A stretch of 64,000 bases of DNA from a virus. The notes below the pieces were generated by a model, which had not been told where the DNA came from, did no database searches, and saw only the letters and a program-made list of their open reading frames with translations. This document shows positions 27,290 to 36,311 of the stretch, piece after piece. Within the stretch, counting starts at the first letter, position 1. Every line of letters starts with the position of its first letter. The translations under genes and the position numbers were made by a program. The DNA lies in IMG/VR virus record IMGVR_UViG_3300021197_001793, positions 1-64,000 of that record; one strand, given 5' to 3'.

Positions 27290-30200
27290 TGAGCACATTA
27301 TTCGAGTATATTTCTTCTGCTATCAACGATCCTTATGGGCAAGATGGTACTGACGATGGCACAATATCTAGAAACAAGTGGGCAGACTACGCAGCAAATG
27401 GGAGTAAATACGATTTATTCGGACCAGAAGACCAAGCTGCTTTAAATAGCTGGAGTGACTGGATTTTAAACCATCTTAAAGTCCCTATCACTCATGTTTT
27501 AAATGATTATACACGATTACAAATCGGCCAAGTAGGAACTGTGGTGAGGGCTTTTTTAAATAAAATGCTTAGTGAAAAATATGCATCTCAAAGTTATTTT
27601 GATAGTAGTATGTCAGCAGGCAATAATGTTTGGACAGAAGACGGTATTAGATTTTTAGAAAGGATGCTCGAAAGTACAAAGGTGGGCTTTAGCTCTACAA
27701 ACACAAATCATCCTTTTGTTGCCGGCGACTTGGTAACTTACTTTTTTCTTTTTGGTAAGCTTAGTGAATCTCAGTATATTGCAATTAATGGCGAAGGTGG
27801 CATTGGTGGTAGTTATATTTATTCTAATCAAGGAGTGAGATTTGTTTTAAGATACTCTCCTAGTAATGACAAAATCCTAACAGAGAGAGCCGCAAGGGTT
27901 GTTGCTATGTGGGAAAAATACAAAGGCGGTGATTCGATTGGCGAGGGCTCTAGTAGAAAACTAGAGAACTTGGGCTGGGATATTGCAAGATTTCGCAAAG
28001 AGGCCACGCAGGAAGCTAACATAATTGTAAAAGGTAAAATAAAACTCTCTAGTGGGGAAACATATTTGGTAAATGCTGATCCGCAAGCTCTTGTGAATGG
28101 TGCAAAATTACAAGGAAACACTGCGTTACCCTATATTGATTGGGTTACGCCGGTGGGGTCGAAATCACTACCAAAGGTGCCCGAGCATTCTATTGAAAAA
28201 GGCTTTACATCATGGATTAAAACTCACAACTGGCCTGAGTTGAAAATGAATGTTAATATTCATGAAACGGTGGCTGTTGCAGGATCTAGAGAGCCAAGTG
28301 TTATAGAGAAAGCCGTTGTTGATGGTTCGAAGACAGATAATATGATGCGGAAAGTGAGAATAGAACTTATAGATATTGATAGTCAACTTAACGGCTCACA
28401 TGCATGGCATTTCACACTTGACGAGACAAATGGATCGACTTACAAAAAATTACAAAAAAAAGCAAAGAAAATTGCTTTTGTCAAACTACAGGGTCTTGGC
28501 CCTCAAGGTCCGGGTAGAGGTTTTGTGCCGCAACCTGATGGTATGCCCACCGACTCTGACCCAACTATATTAGGAAACTCATATTTATCGATTATCGAAG
28601 ATCTTGGGAAGTGGTGGGGAATGCCTCTTTTCGCAGGAAATGAAGGAATTACAACCGATGCGGGAAGTTGGTTTACCGTTTTAGCTAAAATCGGAGATCC
28701 AAAAGGAAAAGACAATCCCCTAAACATAGCTGATAATGCTTGGTACAGACTTAAACATGTATTACAAGAGTGCGGCACTGGTAATCACGCAGACCAGAAG
28801 GCATATGGGCTTGGAAACGCAGCACTGAAAAGCGACGAAGATTTACTTAAAGAGGCAATAGGGTCGGCAGGCTATGTAATGGCCTTCCAGTTCTTATATT
28901 ACTCTGCAATGTCTGAAGTGATAGAATTAGCTCAATTAATCTATGAATTGAAAGGAGTAGAGTTAACTGACGATAAAATCAATGAGATTCTTGACAAGGC
29001 ACTCAAAGCAGATTCTACTGCTATGTCTGATGGTGCCGGAGCGTCTGCCTTAGAAGAGGAAAAAGATGTCCCAGCAGATATTGACGAAAGGCAGGTCTTT
29101 TTAAGGCAATGCGCTCTGCTTATGAATATGGATGTTATGAAAAGGGCATGCCAAGCGGAGTTTAGAAAAGCGGTCGACCCCAATACATATAATGATAGGA
29201 TTTGGACTGTTGACGTGGACAATACTCACAAAAGAACAGATATCATTAACTTTTTAACTGCTGCCCCATATAAGACAATTGGAGCATTTTTAGAGTTAAC
29301 ACCCGAATTGCAAGCGTGTTTGGTTCCGAAAATAAGATTTTTTAAAGTTTTTAATGAAAAAAATAACAAAGATAACATAAAAGAAGTAGAGTTTTCCTTT
29401 CCTTTTCGTTATGACGACAATGATTCAAACTACAGGTTAAAAAATAATGGGATTGTTTTTCGAGGTGGGGGATCGGGTATAAAGTCCTTTTCCTTTAGCT
29501 TTGAGGGAACATCTCCTGCTACTGCAAGAAATGACATCACTGCTGAACTGTCTTTGTTTTTTCAAGATTTTGCCGATCTATTAAAATATAGAAGTGGAGA
29601 TGATTTGTTTTCTGATAAGGGAAAATCTGATAAATTTAGATATATTGATATGTTATTGTTGCCCGGTAACAAAGTTAATCCATCAAAAGACAGCGAAAAT
29701 GCTGATAGCCTGTATGAACACTATGCCGCTTTCAATGCAACAGACCACAGAATCAGGGCCGATGTGGGGTGGGTAATCCGAGATGACAAATTGTTTCGAA
29801 ATTTAGTCAAAAACAGAGGACTAGCAGAAATTGTTAAAACAAAAACAAAGAAAGGAACGAAAGAAGATATACTGAATTTAATAAATCAAGCGCTTGAAAA
29901 TATAAACAAATCTTATTATTTAAATATGGTTGATCATAATATAGATTTTTTAGACGATGGGTCTGTTGAATTGAAGGTCAACTATAGAGCTTGGCTAGAG
30001 AGCGCTACTAAACAAAATAATCTTGATGCAATGTTATCCCCAGAGTTAGCCAAAGACAGACTTGCGATGACCAAAGATTATAATAAAGTCATGGAAGACA
30101 AAATATGTGAAAAAGGTGATGACTTGCAGGAGTTAATTGGAACGTTTAATGCGATCGAAGTCGAATATATGAAAAGAGCACACCAATCAATCATTGAAAG

Positions 30201-31722
30201 GTTGGTTAGAAATGAAAAGCTACACTATTGTTATATAGACGAAAGAGATATTCAAATCTTCAAGGATAAGGGGTTTTTTACAAATACTCCTGCGTTAAGT
30301 TTTGGTGGCGGAAGAACAACAGTTAATACACTTAATAAAAATTCAGCAATTACAGTCAAAGATGTCGTTGAAGACGATAGTAAACCGTTAAATGAGCAAA
30401 CAACTAAGAAACAATTTTTAGACTCCTCTTTGACTGACCTTAATGAAACACTGTTGAGTCCAATGAGTACCCAAAAGTTTGTTACGTTTTTCTTTTTTGG
30501 GGACCTAATGCACACTGTGATGGATTGTATGAAGGACCCGGGCTCGGGGCCTCCTTATACTCTTTATCCTCAATTTAAAAAAACAAAAATAATTTTATCT
30601 TCATTTGATTATGTTGATCACCTTTTTAATGATAAGAACGTAAATTTATCGGAGATTCCAATTTCAACTGAATATTTTTTTGAATGGATGAACCAAAATG
30701 TTATTAAACCTAAAAGAAAAACATACCCTCTAACGTACTTTATGAGAGACTTATGCAATAAATTAATTGCTAACCTAATGTTGGAACAGTGTATAAACAG
30801 GAGTCCAGTGAAAACACTTAGTTTTAAAACTGTTAATTTACTAGGTGTTGTTGACGAGGCGGACGAGCCAGATCCATTCTTAGCTATGAATAAATTGGCT
30901 GGCTCTGGTCATATTAACCTAGGCGATGCTCACGCAAACCAAAGAGGGTTGCCGTTGCGTGGAAACATTGGCAATAGATCACTGAACCACGCATATAATT
31001 ATATTGCAATTTATCCTGTTTCCGATAACCAAAAGTATAGCGGAACTGGTAATTTCTTTGAAGATGGAAAGAGAGGTATTTATCACTTTAGTATTGGCAG
31101 CAACAAAGGTATTGTAAAAACAATAAAATTTTCCAAGACAGACATTCAATATATTAGAGAGGCAAGATTTTTTAATCATGGTCACGATGGCCTTATGCAA
31201 TTGAGTGCAGTTTATAAAGTAACTCTTGAGATGTTTGGTAACACGATATTTTATCCGGGCATGCTTATTTTTATTGACCCAAGAGAGCTAGGAGGGTCAG
31301 ACTTTGATCCAACAAAGGGCCAATCCCACGCAAAAGGTCAATCTGTTGCGAATGCATTGGGTATAGGCGGATATCACTTGATTACAAGGGTCACTTCAAA
31401 CCTTGAGTCTGGTAATTTTACTACGACTGTTGAAGCGCAATTTGTATATTCCGGAGACGGAACCCAAAGTAGCATACACGGGAACAAAACAAAAGAAGTA
31501 ATAACGGTAAATATAGAAGATTCAAACCAAGTAGGGCAAGGCGTTCTGAATTCATGTAACAAAATTACACAAATCTATGAACAAGTATTAGAGTCGGGGA
31601 ACCTTGGTACCACATCCTCTGGTTTGAAATCTATTGCTGGTGCTTCTGATGCCGATAAAGATAAGGCGATAGCAAAAAATGCTGTTAATAACAGTGTAAT
31701 CCCTCCAAAAGGTAGCCCATAA
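27289..31722 (+). CDS. Giant baseplate-associated protein of unknown family (1477 aa)
   Basis: The ATG at 27289 overlaps the gp53-like stop. It is the largest gene in the window. It has no signal peptide, no long coiled coil and no repeats that I can see. The sequence looks globular and acidic to neutral, with several Trp/Tyr-rich blocks (FFFGDLMHTVMDCMKDPGSG near residue 1065; NYIAIYPVSDNQKYSG near 1240). The final 200 residues include FYPGMLIFIDPRELGGSDFD and GIGGYHLITRVTSNLESGNF, a pattern like the last beta domain of hub proteins that bind the tail tube. Position suggests a baseplate wedge or hub scaffold, perhaps a fusion of parts separate in T4. Family unknown. Confidence 0.6.
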   Translation: MSTLFEYISSAINDPYGQDGTDDGTISRNKWADYAANGSKYDLFGPEDQAALNSWSDWILNHLKVPITHVLNDYTRLQIGQVGTVVRAFLNKMLSEKYASQSYFDSSMSAGNNVWTEDGIRFLERMLESTKVGFSSTNTNHPFVAGDLVTYFFLFGKLSESQYIAINGEGGIGGSYIYSNQGVRFVLRYSPSNDKILTERAARVVAMWEKYKGGDSIGEGSSRKLENLGWDIARFRKEATQEANIIVKGKIKLSSGETYLVNADPQALVNGAKLQGNTALPYIDWVTPVGSKSLPKVPEHSIEKGFTSWIKTHNWPELKMNVNIHETVAVAGSREPSVIEKAVVDGSKTDNMMRKVRIELIDIDSQLNGSHAWHFTLDETNGSTYKKLQKKAKKIAFVKLQGLGPQGPGRGFVPQPDGMPTDSDPTILGNSYLSIIEDLGKWWGMPLFAGNEGITTDAGSWFTVLAKIGDPKGKDNPLNIADNAWYRLKHVLQECGTGNHADQKAYGLGNAALKSDEDLLKEAIGSAGYVMAFQFLYYSAMSEVIELAQLIYELKGVELTDDKINEILDKALKADSTAMSDGAGASALEEEKDVPADIDERQVFLRQCALLMNMDVMKRACQAEFRKAVDPNTYNDRIWTVDVDNTHKRTDIINFLTAAPYKTIGAFLELTPELQACLVPKIRFFKVFNEKNNKDNIKEVEFSFPFRYDDNDSNYRLKNNGIVFRGGGSGIKSFSFSFEGTSPATARNDITAELSLFFQDFADLLKYRSGDDLFSDKGKSDKFRYIDMLLLPGNKVNPSKDSENADSLYEHYAAFNATDHRIRADVGWVIRDDKLFRNLVKNRGLAEIVKTKTKKGTKEDILNLINQALENINKSYYLNMVDHNIDFLDDGSVELKVNYRAWLESATKQNNLDAMLSPELAKDRLAMTKDYNKVMEDKICEKGDDLQELIGTFNAIEVEYMKRAHQSIIERLVRNEKLHYCYIDERDIQIFKDKGFFTNTPALSFGGGRTTVNTLNKNSAITVKDVVEDDSKPLNEQTTKKQFLDSSLTDLNETLLSPMSTQKFVTFFFFGDLMHTVMDCMKDPGSGPPYTLYPQFKKTKIILSSFDYVDHLFNDKNVNLSEIPISTEYFFEWMNQNVIKPKRKTYPLTYFMRDLCNKLIANLMLEQCINRSPVKTLSFKTVNLLGVVDEADEPDPFLAMNKLAGSGHINLGDAHANQRGLPLRGNIGNRSLNHAYNYIAIYPVSDNQKYSGTGNFFEDGKRGIYHFSIGSNKGIVKTIKFSKTDIQYIREARFFNHGHDGLMQLSAVYKVTLEMFGNTIFYPGMLIFIDPRELGGSDFDPTKGQSHAKGQSVANALGIGGYHLITRVTSNLESGNFTTTVEAQFVYSGDGTQSSIHGNKTKEVITVNIEDSNQVGQGVLNSCNKITQIYEQVLESGNLGTTSSGLKSIAGASDADKDKAIAKNAVNNSVIPPKGSP

Positions 31723-32885
31723 TGTCAAATTTCCAAGCAACAAACAATTTTAGATTAACAAGGTTTGCATTTTACGAAAGACTTAGATTTAAATTATATG
31801 CTTATGAAAAAGTCAATCATAGCAATCTGAAAGACATCAATTTTTCCAGTCTCAATTTGTATGGAAAAGTTAATAATATTTATGACTCTGTTTATTTGGA
31901 TGAGGGAAAGATAAGCTATACTGCTGATAACAAGCCGGCTGCAAATTTCGTAGTTGCGGCTTTCAATAGTGTCTTGGAGCATTTTAAAAGGGCAAACAAT
32001 TTTGAAAGAATATCACCAGATGAAAAATATCTATCTGATCTGAGATGTTATGGTGGCTATATGAGCCCCATTGAACAATACAGCAATTATATTAATAGTG
32101 TTATGGAGCAGTATAATTTCAATTACCTAAAACACGACCAGATAAACAGCTTTAAAGATTATTTATCGCACTTGATACCCTATGCTAAGTTCTTGAGATC
32201 AGAGTTTCCCCTGACATTTTCTGGATGGCTTAGATCCAAAAGGTGCTCGCCTTTTGTAACAGGTCTGTGCTTGAATATTTCAAATGATAATTTTGGTGAT
32301 GATGTTGCTAAGGAAAGAGACTTTCTTCAAAGTCGTAATTTAAATTTTTATCTAGACACCTGCAAGTCTAGAGGATTTTATGTTGCAAAGTCAAATCCAA
32401 GTGTGTTAATAGCTGACATTAATTCTGCTCCTATGAAAGCTTTCATGTCCGAATTTGGTCTTGACAACTCGTTGTTTGCCACAGGATATAAATTAGCTTT
32501 TGAAAGAGACATGGAACTATTGACAAATAAGATTACAGAATACTATAACATGTTTATTAAGAATCGTCAAGTAATATTTAAACAAAAAATATCAAAAGAT
32601 AATAAATTATATACTAAAATAGAATATATTAATAATAATTATAATATTAATAATATAAATAATATAATATATAAATTATATATAAACATAAAAAACATTG
32701 AAGAAGATTATGTATATGGACAAGCAGATATTAATCATTTTATAAAAACAGCAAAAAACTTAGAGAAAAAGTTTGACAAAGAAAAAGCAATAAGTTATAT
32801 TAATATCAAGTTTCGTTCAACTTATGCATCAAAATACGGTGGGCTGAACTATTACAGTAAAAAATTTGATTCAATGGAGGATTAA
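31722..32885 (+). CDS. Hypothetical protein, AT-rich 3' part (387 aa)
   Basis: The ATG at 31722 overlaps the previous stop (TAATG) and the stop overlaps the next start in the same way, so it is co-translated between a baseplate gene and the polymerase gene. The first 290 residues are mixed, with many Tyr, Phe and Asn. Residues about 300-335 are a low-complexity run of Asn, Ile and Tyr encoded by nearly pure A/T (32580-32700). The end is a basic helical tail. No family recognised. By position it could be a virion protein, but the link is weak. Confidence 0.5.
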   Translation: MSNFQATNNFRLTRFAFYERLRFKLYAYEKVNHSNLKDINFSSLNLYGKVNNIYDSVYLDEGKISYTADNKPAANFVVAAFNSVLEHFKRANNFERISPDEKYLSDLRCYGGYMSPIEQYSNYINSVMEQYNFNYLKHDQINSFKDYLSHLIPYAKFLRSEFPLTFSGWLRSKRCSPFVTGLCLNISNDNFGDDVAKERDFLQSRNLNFYLDTCKSRGFYVAKSNPSVLIADINSAPMKAFMSEFGLDNSLFATGYKLAFERDMELLTNKITEYYNMFIKNRQVIFKQKISKDNKLYTKIEYINNNYNINNINNIIYKLYINIKNIEEDYVYGQADINHFIKTAKNLEKKFDKEKAISYINIKFRSTYASKYGGLNYYSKKFDSMED

Positions 32886-34078
32886 TGGTATTTCAAATAC
32901 TTGACGACAAGGAAAGATGTTTCGGTATCTACAGAAATGGAGAATTTATTTATGATCGTGTCCCACATAACGTTACCGGCACTTGGAGTTGGCATCCTAA
33001 CCTCTCTGATTCTGCTATTAGTTTTGCAGATATTTACACTGGTGGGCAATCAATTGATGAGGTTTGCCCTGAACACCTCAAAACAAGATTCGACAAAAGA
33101 GAACAAAAAATAAAAGCGTTTATCAAATCAGCAGTCAAATCAAAAATAAATATTGATGATTACTGCCTGTTTAATATAGTCCCAGAGCAACACCTTCGAC
33201 ACTATTGCGAAGTCAAAAATGAAATATGCGAATGGGTCTTCGAACATTATGAAAGACCAGATAATCATGATTTTATAGTCGATCTTAAAAACATGTCCGC
33301 AGAGATCTCACGAAGACCTGTATTAATAGACCAAGAACGCCTCTTAAGACACTCCCACAATGATATGAAGGCTAAGTCACTACGTAACTTCTTAAGTGGC
33401 CAAAACAAGCCGATTTTGTATGATGTGTGGGGCTCTAGAACTGGCCGGTTGGCAACAAAAACGGGATCATTCCCAATCATGAATTTGAAGAAGGAGATGG
33501 CTGATGTTGTGATTCCAAAAAACAACATATTTGTACAGTTCGACTTAAATGGTGCGGAGATTAGAACTCTATTGTCCTTATCTACTGGTACCCACCCCCG
33601 TGAGGACGTACACGAGTATAATATTAAGAACGTTTATAGAGGAATTGGAACAAGAGAGAAAGCGAAGAAGAGATTCTTTGCATGGCTCTACAACCCAAAT
33701 GCACAAGATCACTTAACAGAGCGGTTTTATAATAAGACCAAAGTGTTGAAGAAGTTTTATAGTCGTGGCGAGGTCTACACTCCATTTGGGAGAAAGATAC
33801 AAACCGATGACTTTCACGCCCTCAATTATTTATTACAGAGTACATCATCGGACAATTGTATGATGCAATGCGTAAAGATAAATAAGTTTCTGAAACACAC
33901 GAATTCATTTGTTCATTCTGTGATACATGATTCGTTGACAATTGATCTCGATTTAAAGGATCGACACTTACTACCACAGATTCAAGAGATATTTGAAGAC
34001 ACCCAACTTGGGTGGTTTAAGTCTTCGACTCATGTCGGTCATAATTTAAAAGATATGTTGGAGGTATCATGGTCTTAA
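32885..34078 (+). CDS. DNA polymerase I family (A), polymerase domain only (397 aa)
   Basis: The ATG at 32885 follows ATGGAGGAT. The three family A motifs are visible. Motif A is FVQFDLNGAEIRTLL (residues about 217-231), with the metal-binding Asp and the Glu-x-Arg. Motif B is the helix around RGIGTREKAKKRFFAWLYN (about 257-275). Motif C is VHSVIHDSLTID (about 339-350), with the His-Asp pair. It lacks the 3'-5' exonuclease domain and is under half the length of E. coli Pol I. A split family A polymerase is known from the distant T4 relative RM378, where the exonuclease is a separate gene; none is seen here. A DnaE polymerase is encoded at 52395. Confidence 0.82.
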   Translation: MVFQILDDKERCFGIYRNGEFIYDRVPHNVTGTWSWHPNLSDSAISFADIYTGGQSIDEVCPEHLKTRFDKREQKIKAFIKSAVKSKINIDDYCLFNIVPEQHLRHYCEVKNEICEWVFEHYERPDNHDFIVDLKNMSAEISRRPVLIDQERLLRHSHNDMKAKSLRNFLSGQNKPILYDVWGSRTGRLATKTGSFPIMNLKKEMADVVIPKNNIFVQFDLNGAEIRTLLSLSTGTHPREDVHEYNIKNVYRGIGTREKAKKRFFAWLYNPNAQDHLTERFYNKTKVLKKFYSRGEVYTPFGRKIQTDDFHALNYLLQSTSSDNCMMQCVKINKFLKHTNSFVHSVIHDSLTIDLDLKDRHLLPQIQEIFEDTQLGWFKSSTHVGHNLKDMLEVSWS

Positions 34079-34899
34079 TAGGAATAGGAACCGCAGGTCA
34101 GAATCTTATAAAAGAATTCGGAAATTATCATAAAAAGATTTTCATAACAGCAAAAGACTTTCCAAACACCTGCAAAAAGACAGAAGATTATGAGCAACAA
34201 TGCCCTGACTTTTCTGATCGTTTAAAATTTGAGGATGACAAATGCTGGGTTGCTCTTTGCGGAGCAGGGAAAGTAGCAGGATGTACCTTGAGAGTCTTGG
34301 AGAGCATTAAACATAAAAAAATAAATATTATATATGTATACCCCGATACTACATTGTGCAATTCAATGCAATTAAAGAGAAATAAAGTACTAAACAGCGT
34401 ATTACAGGAGTACACAAGGTCTGGACTGTTTAATAAAATGTATTTATTCTCTAATAAAAATGTTTTGGAAATAATTGGTGACCAACCAATCACGGAAATG
34501 TATAGCGCTATTAACAAACAGATTGCAAACTCATTGGAAACCCTCGAATGGCTCAAAACACAAGACCCCGTCATGGGATCAGAGCACGAAGCAAAAAGCG
34601 TTTCACGAATTTGTACCCTATCAGTCGGTGATCTTAAGAAAGATGAAGAAAAGATGCTTTTTCCGCTTGACAATATTACTGAAGCGAGTTATCTTTATAG
34701 TGTAAGCAAAAAACAGTTGGAGAGTGATAAAGATATGCTAAATAAAATAAAGGAAAAAATAATGAAAGATGAAGAAATAAAAATTGTATCATCGTTTGCC
34801 ATCTATCCTTCTAAGCATAACCAATCATTCTTTTATTCTTTGAAACTTACACACTATATTCAAGAAAAAAATAAAAAAGTTCTTGACAAGATATGGTAA
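34069..34899 (+). CDS. Tubulin/FtsZ-superfamily-like protein, divergent (276 aa)
   Basis: The ATG at 34069 overlaps the polymerase gene by 10 nt and follows GGAGGTATC. The fold-level pattern is that of tubulin-like GTPases: a first strand with glycine turn, LIGIGTAGQN (3-12); then VALCGAGKVAGC (61-72) in the place of the GGGTGTG loop, followed by the helix TLRVLESIK; then strand IIYVYPD (87-93); then a helix, a strand ending FSNK (125-130), and helix ITEMYSAINKQIANSL (141-156). The Gly-rich loop is degenerate (GAGKVAG), so GTP binding may be altered. FtsZ- and TubZ-like proteins form filaments; jumbo phage PhuZ centres the nucleus. A link to phage DNA positioning is only a hypothesis. It could also be another Rossmann-like fold. 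Confidence 0.5.
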   Translation: MVLIGIGTAGQNLIKEFGNYHKKIFITAKDFPNTCKKTEDYEQQCPDFSDRLKFEDDKCWVALCGAGKVAGCTLRVLESIKHKKINIIYVYPDTTLCNSMQLKRNKVLNSVLQEYTRSGLFNKMYLFSNKNVLEIIGDQPITEMYSAINKQIANSLETLEWLKTQDPVMGSEHEAKSVSRICTLSVGDLKKDEEKMLFPLDNITEASYLYSVSKKQLESDKDMLNKIKEKIMKDEEIKIVSSFAIYPSKHNQSFFYSLKLTHYIQEKNKKVLDKIW

Positions 34900-34980
34900 A
34901 CAGGTTAAGTTATATATGTAAGCAAGAAAAGCTTCACAAAAAATTACAAACAACTAAGAAAAAAAAGTTAAACTTTTTTC

Positions 34981-35009
34981 TTGACAAACTATAACAAACA
35001 TGTTATAAT
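34981..35009 (+). promoter_or_regulatory. Near-perfect sigma70 promoter (TTGACA-17-TATAAT)
   Basis: TTGACA 34981-34986, a 17-nt spacer and TATAAT 35004-35009, both full consensus. The predicted start near 35016 gives a leader of about 120 nt before the ATG at 35136. An A/T stem AAAAAAG/CTTTTTT lies just upstream and may act as a weak terminator. Confidence 0.85.
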
Positions 35010-35135
35010 ATATAAGTAAGCACAAAACTTGTAACGAGTAAAGTCATTGATGTTCACCATCACAATCCTTAGAACACAATCCACTTTTCCACTGCATGAT
35101 AATAAACTTACACGACATTACAATAGGAGTTAAAT

Positions 35136-35390
35136 ATGTCTAATACTTACACACAATACACTGGTACTTTCACAAAAGCTGACGGCTCAACACGTACAAT
35201 GAACTTTGTTAAGCCACAAGATCTGCCTTATGCGCATTTTTCTACTAATCAGCGTAAAACACAAGTGTCACGTGATGGTAAAACCCAAGTCGTATGGGAT
35301 GTTGATAACAAGTCTTTTAGACGATTCAATACATCTACGCAAATCGGCCAAATGACCGAATCAAAAGTCCAAATTACATTTGGCAGTTAA
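35136..35390 (+). CDS. Small protein, Sm-like SH3 barrel (WYL_2/DUF2693-like) (84 aa)
   Basis: The ATG at 35136 follows ATAGGAGTTAAAT. The sequence YTGTFTKADGSTRTMNFVKP, then VVWDVDNKSFRRFN, has the beta pattern of a small phage family described as an Sm-like SH3 barrel (F-x-K-x-D-G-x-x-R-x-M, then V-x-D-x-x). Members occur widely in T4-like phages; their function is not established, but nucleic acid binding has been suggested. It is the first gene after the strongest sigma70 promoter in the window and should be made early and in large amount, followed by a hairpin and gp32. Confidence 0.6.
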   Translation: MSNTYTQYTGTFTKADGSTRTMNFVKPQDLPYAHFSTNQRKTQVSRDGKTQVVWDVDNKSFRRFNTSTQIGQMTESKVQITFGS

Positions 35391-35413
35391 TCGATAATTG
35401 ATTATAAACTTAG

Positions 35414-35440
35414 CGAGGGGATTCGTTCCCCTCGACTTTA
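35414..35440 (+). terminator. Hairpin, possible attenuating terminator
   Basis: CGAGGGGA (35414-35421), loop TTCGT, TCCCCTCG (35427-35434), then ACTTTAG. The stem is strong and the U-tract poor, so partial read-through into the gp32-like gene is likely. Confidence 0.55.
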
Positions 35441-35482
35441 GTCTGCATAGACAAAAAACTTAGCTAACACAAGGAGACAAAC

Positions 35483-36250
35483 ATGGCTATAAATTTAGAT
35501 TTAATGAGAAAGAAACTTGGAGTTTCTCAAAACAACGGTAAAGAACAAGATAATACCAAGTGGCGCCCTAGCGAAGGCGACCAAACAGTACGACTCCTCC
35601 CGGCAGCGGACGGAGACCCTTTCAAAGAATTTCATTTCCACTATAACGTGGGAAAAAACCCCGGTATTCTTTGTCCTAAGCGCAATCATGGAGAAGATTG
35701 CCCGATCTGTGACTTTGCATCTAAACTCTGGCGAGAAGGTGTAGAGCGTAATGACGATACCTCAAAGCGAGAGGCTAAAAAGCTATTTGCTCGAAAGCGA
35801 TACTATTCTCCTATTATAGTTCGTGGTGAAGAGAGCAAAGGTGTGAGAGTTTGGGCTTACGGCAAAACCGCCTATGAGACTTTACTATCCTACGTCCTTG
35901 ATCCAGACTATGGCGACCTCACACACCCGGAGACCGGGACTGACATTGTATTGACTTACACTGTTCCCGGTACTCCCGGATCATTCCCAAAGACGGCTTT
36001 AAAGCCTCGTCGCAGACCTTCTGTTTTATGTGATGATGCTGTAGCTGACTGTGATGATTTAATAAGCTCGATTCCTGAGATCGAAGGCCTCTTCCAGCGG
36101 CGTACTACTTCCGAAGTTCAAGCCATACTGGATGAATACCTGTCCTCCGATGTTACCTCAGAAGGCCTCTCCAAGGAGTCTGAGCGCTACAATAGTAACA
36201 AAAGTACTGTTGATGATGCTTTAAAGAATTTCCTTAATCAAGGAAGTTAA
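35483..36250 (+). CDS. Single-stranded DNA-binding protein, T4 gp32-like (255 aa)
   Basis: The ATG at 35483 follows CAAGGAGACAAAC. Residues 26-80 show the gp32 core start (KWRPSEGDQTVRLLPAADG) and the zinc site: His51 or His53, Cys64, Cys73 and Cys76 in HFHYNVGKNPGILCPKRN, then CPIC. In T4 the zinc ligands are His64, Cys77, Cys87 and Cys90. The aromatic and basic patches after it (FARKRYYSPIIV) fit the OB fold. It coats single strands during replication and recombination. Its C-terminal tail is acidic, the region by which T4 gp32 contacts partners. It is next to UvsX, as expected for a recombination module. Confidence 0.9.
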   Translation: MAINLDLMRKKLGVSQNNGKEQDNTKWRPSEGDQTVRLLPAADGDPFKEFHFHYNVGKNPGILCPKRNHGEDCPICDFASKLWREGVERNDDTSKREAKKLFARKRYYSPIIVRGEESKGVRVWAYGKTAYETLLSYVLDPDYGDLTHPETGTDIVLTYTVPGTPGSFPKTALKPRRRPSVLCDDAVADCDDLISSIPEIEGLFQRRTTSEVQAILDEYLSSDVTSEGLSKESERYNSNKSTVDDALKNFLNQGS

Positions 36251-36266
36251 TCGTTCGGGAAGTGTT

Positions 36267-36298
36267 GGCCCTGCACTTTAAATAGGGGCTCTTTTTTT
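36267..36298 (+). terminator. Probable Rho-independent terminator after gp32
   Basis: GGCCCT (36267-36272) pairs with GGGGCT (36285-36290), using two G-U pairs, followed by CTTTTTTT. Moderate stem, good U-tract. Confidence 0.55.
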
Positions 36299-36311
36299 AA
36301 TAGGGGAAAAT

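Noticed and set aside
32580-32700. A/T-rich stretch with repeated AATATTAATAATATA-like units as a replication origin
   Set aside because: It encodes a continuous Asn/Ile/Tyr low-complexity segment of the 387-aa protein, and no iterons or binding sites are evident; an origin cannot be supported.
35050-35133. 27-codon leader peptide frame before the SH3-barrel gene
   Set aside because: ATG at 35050 has no ribosome site and the peptide has no feature; it ends just before the real start by chance.
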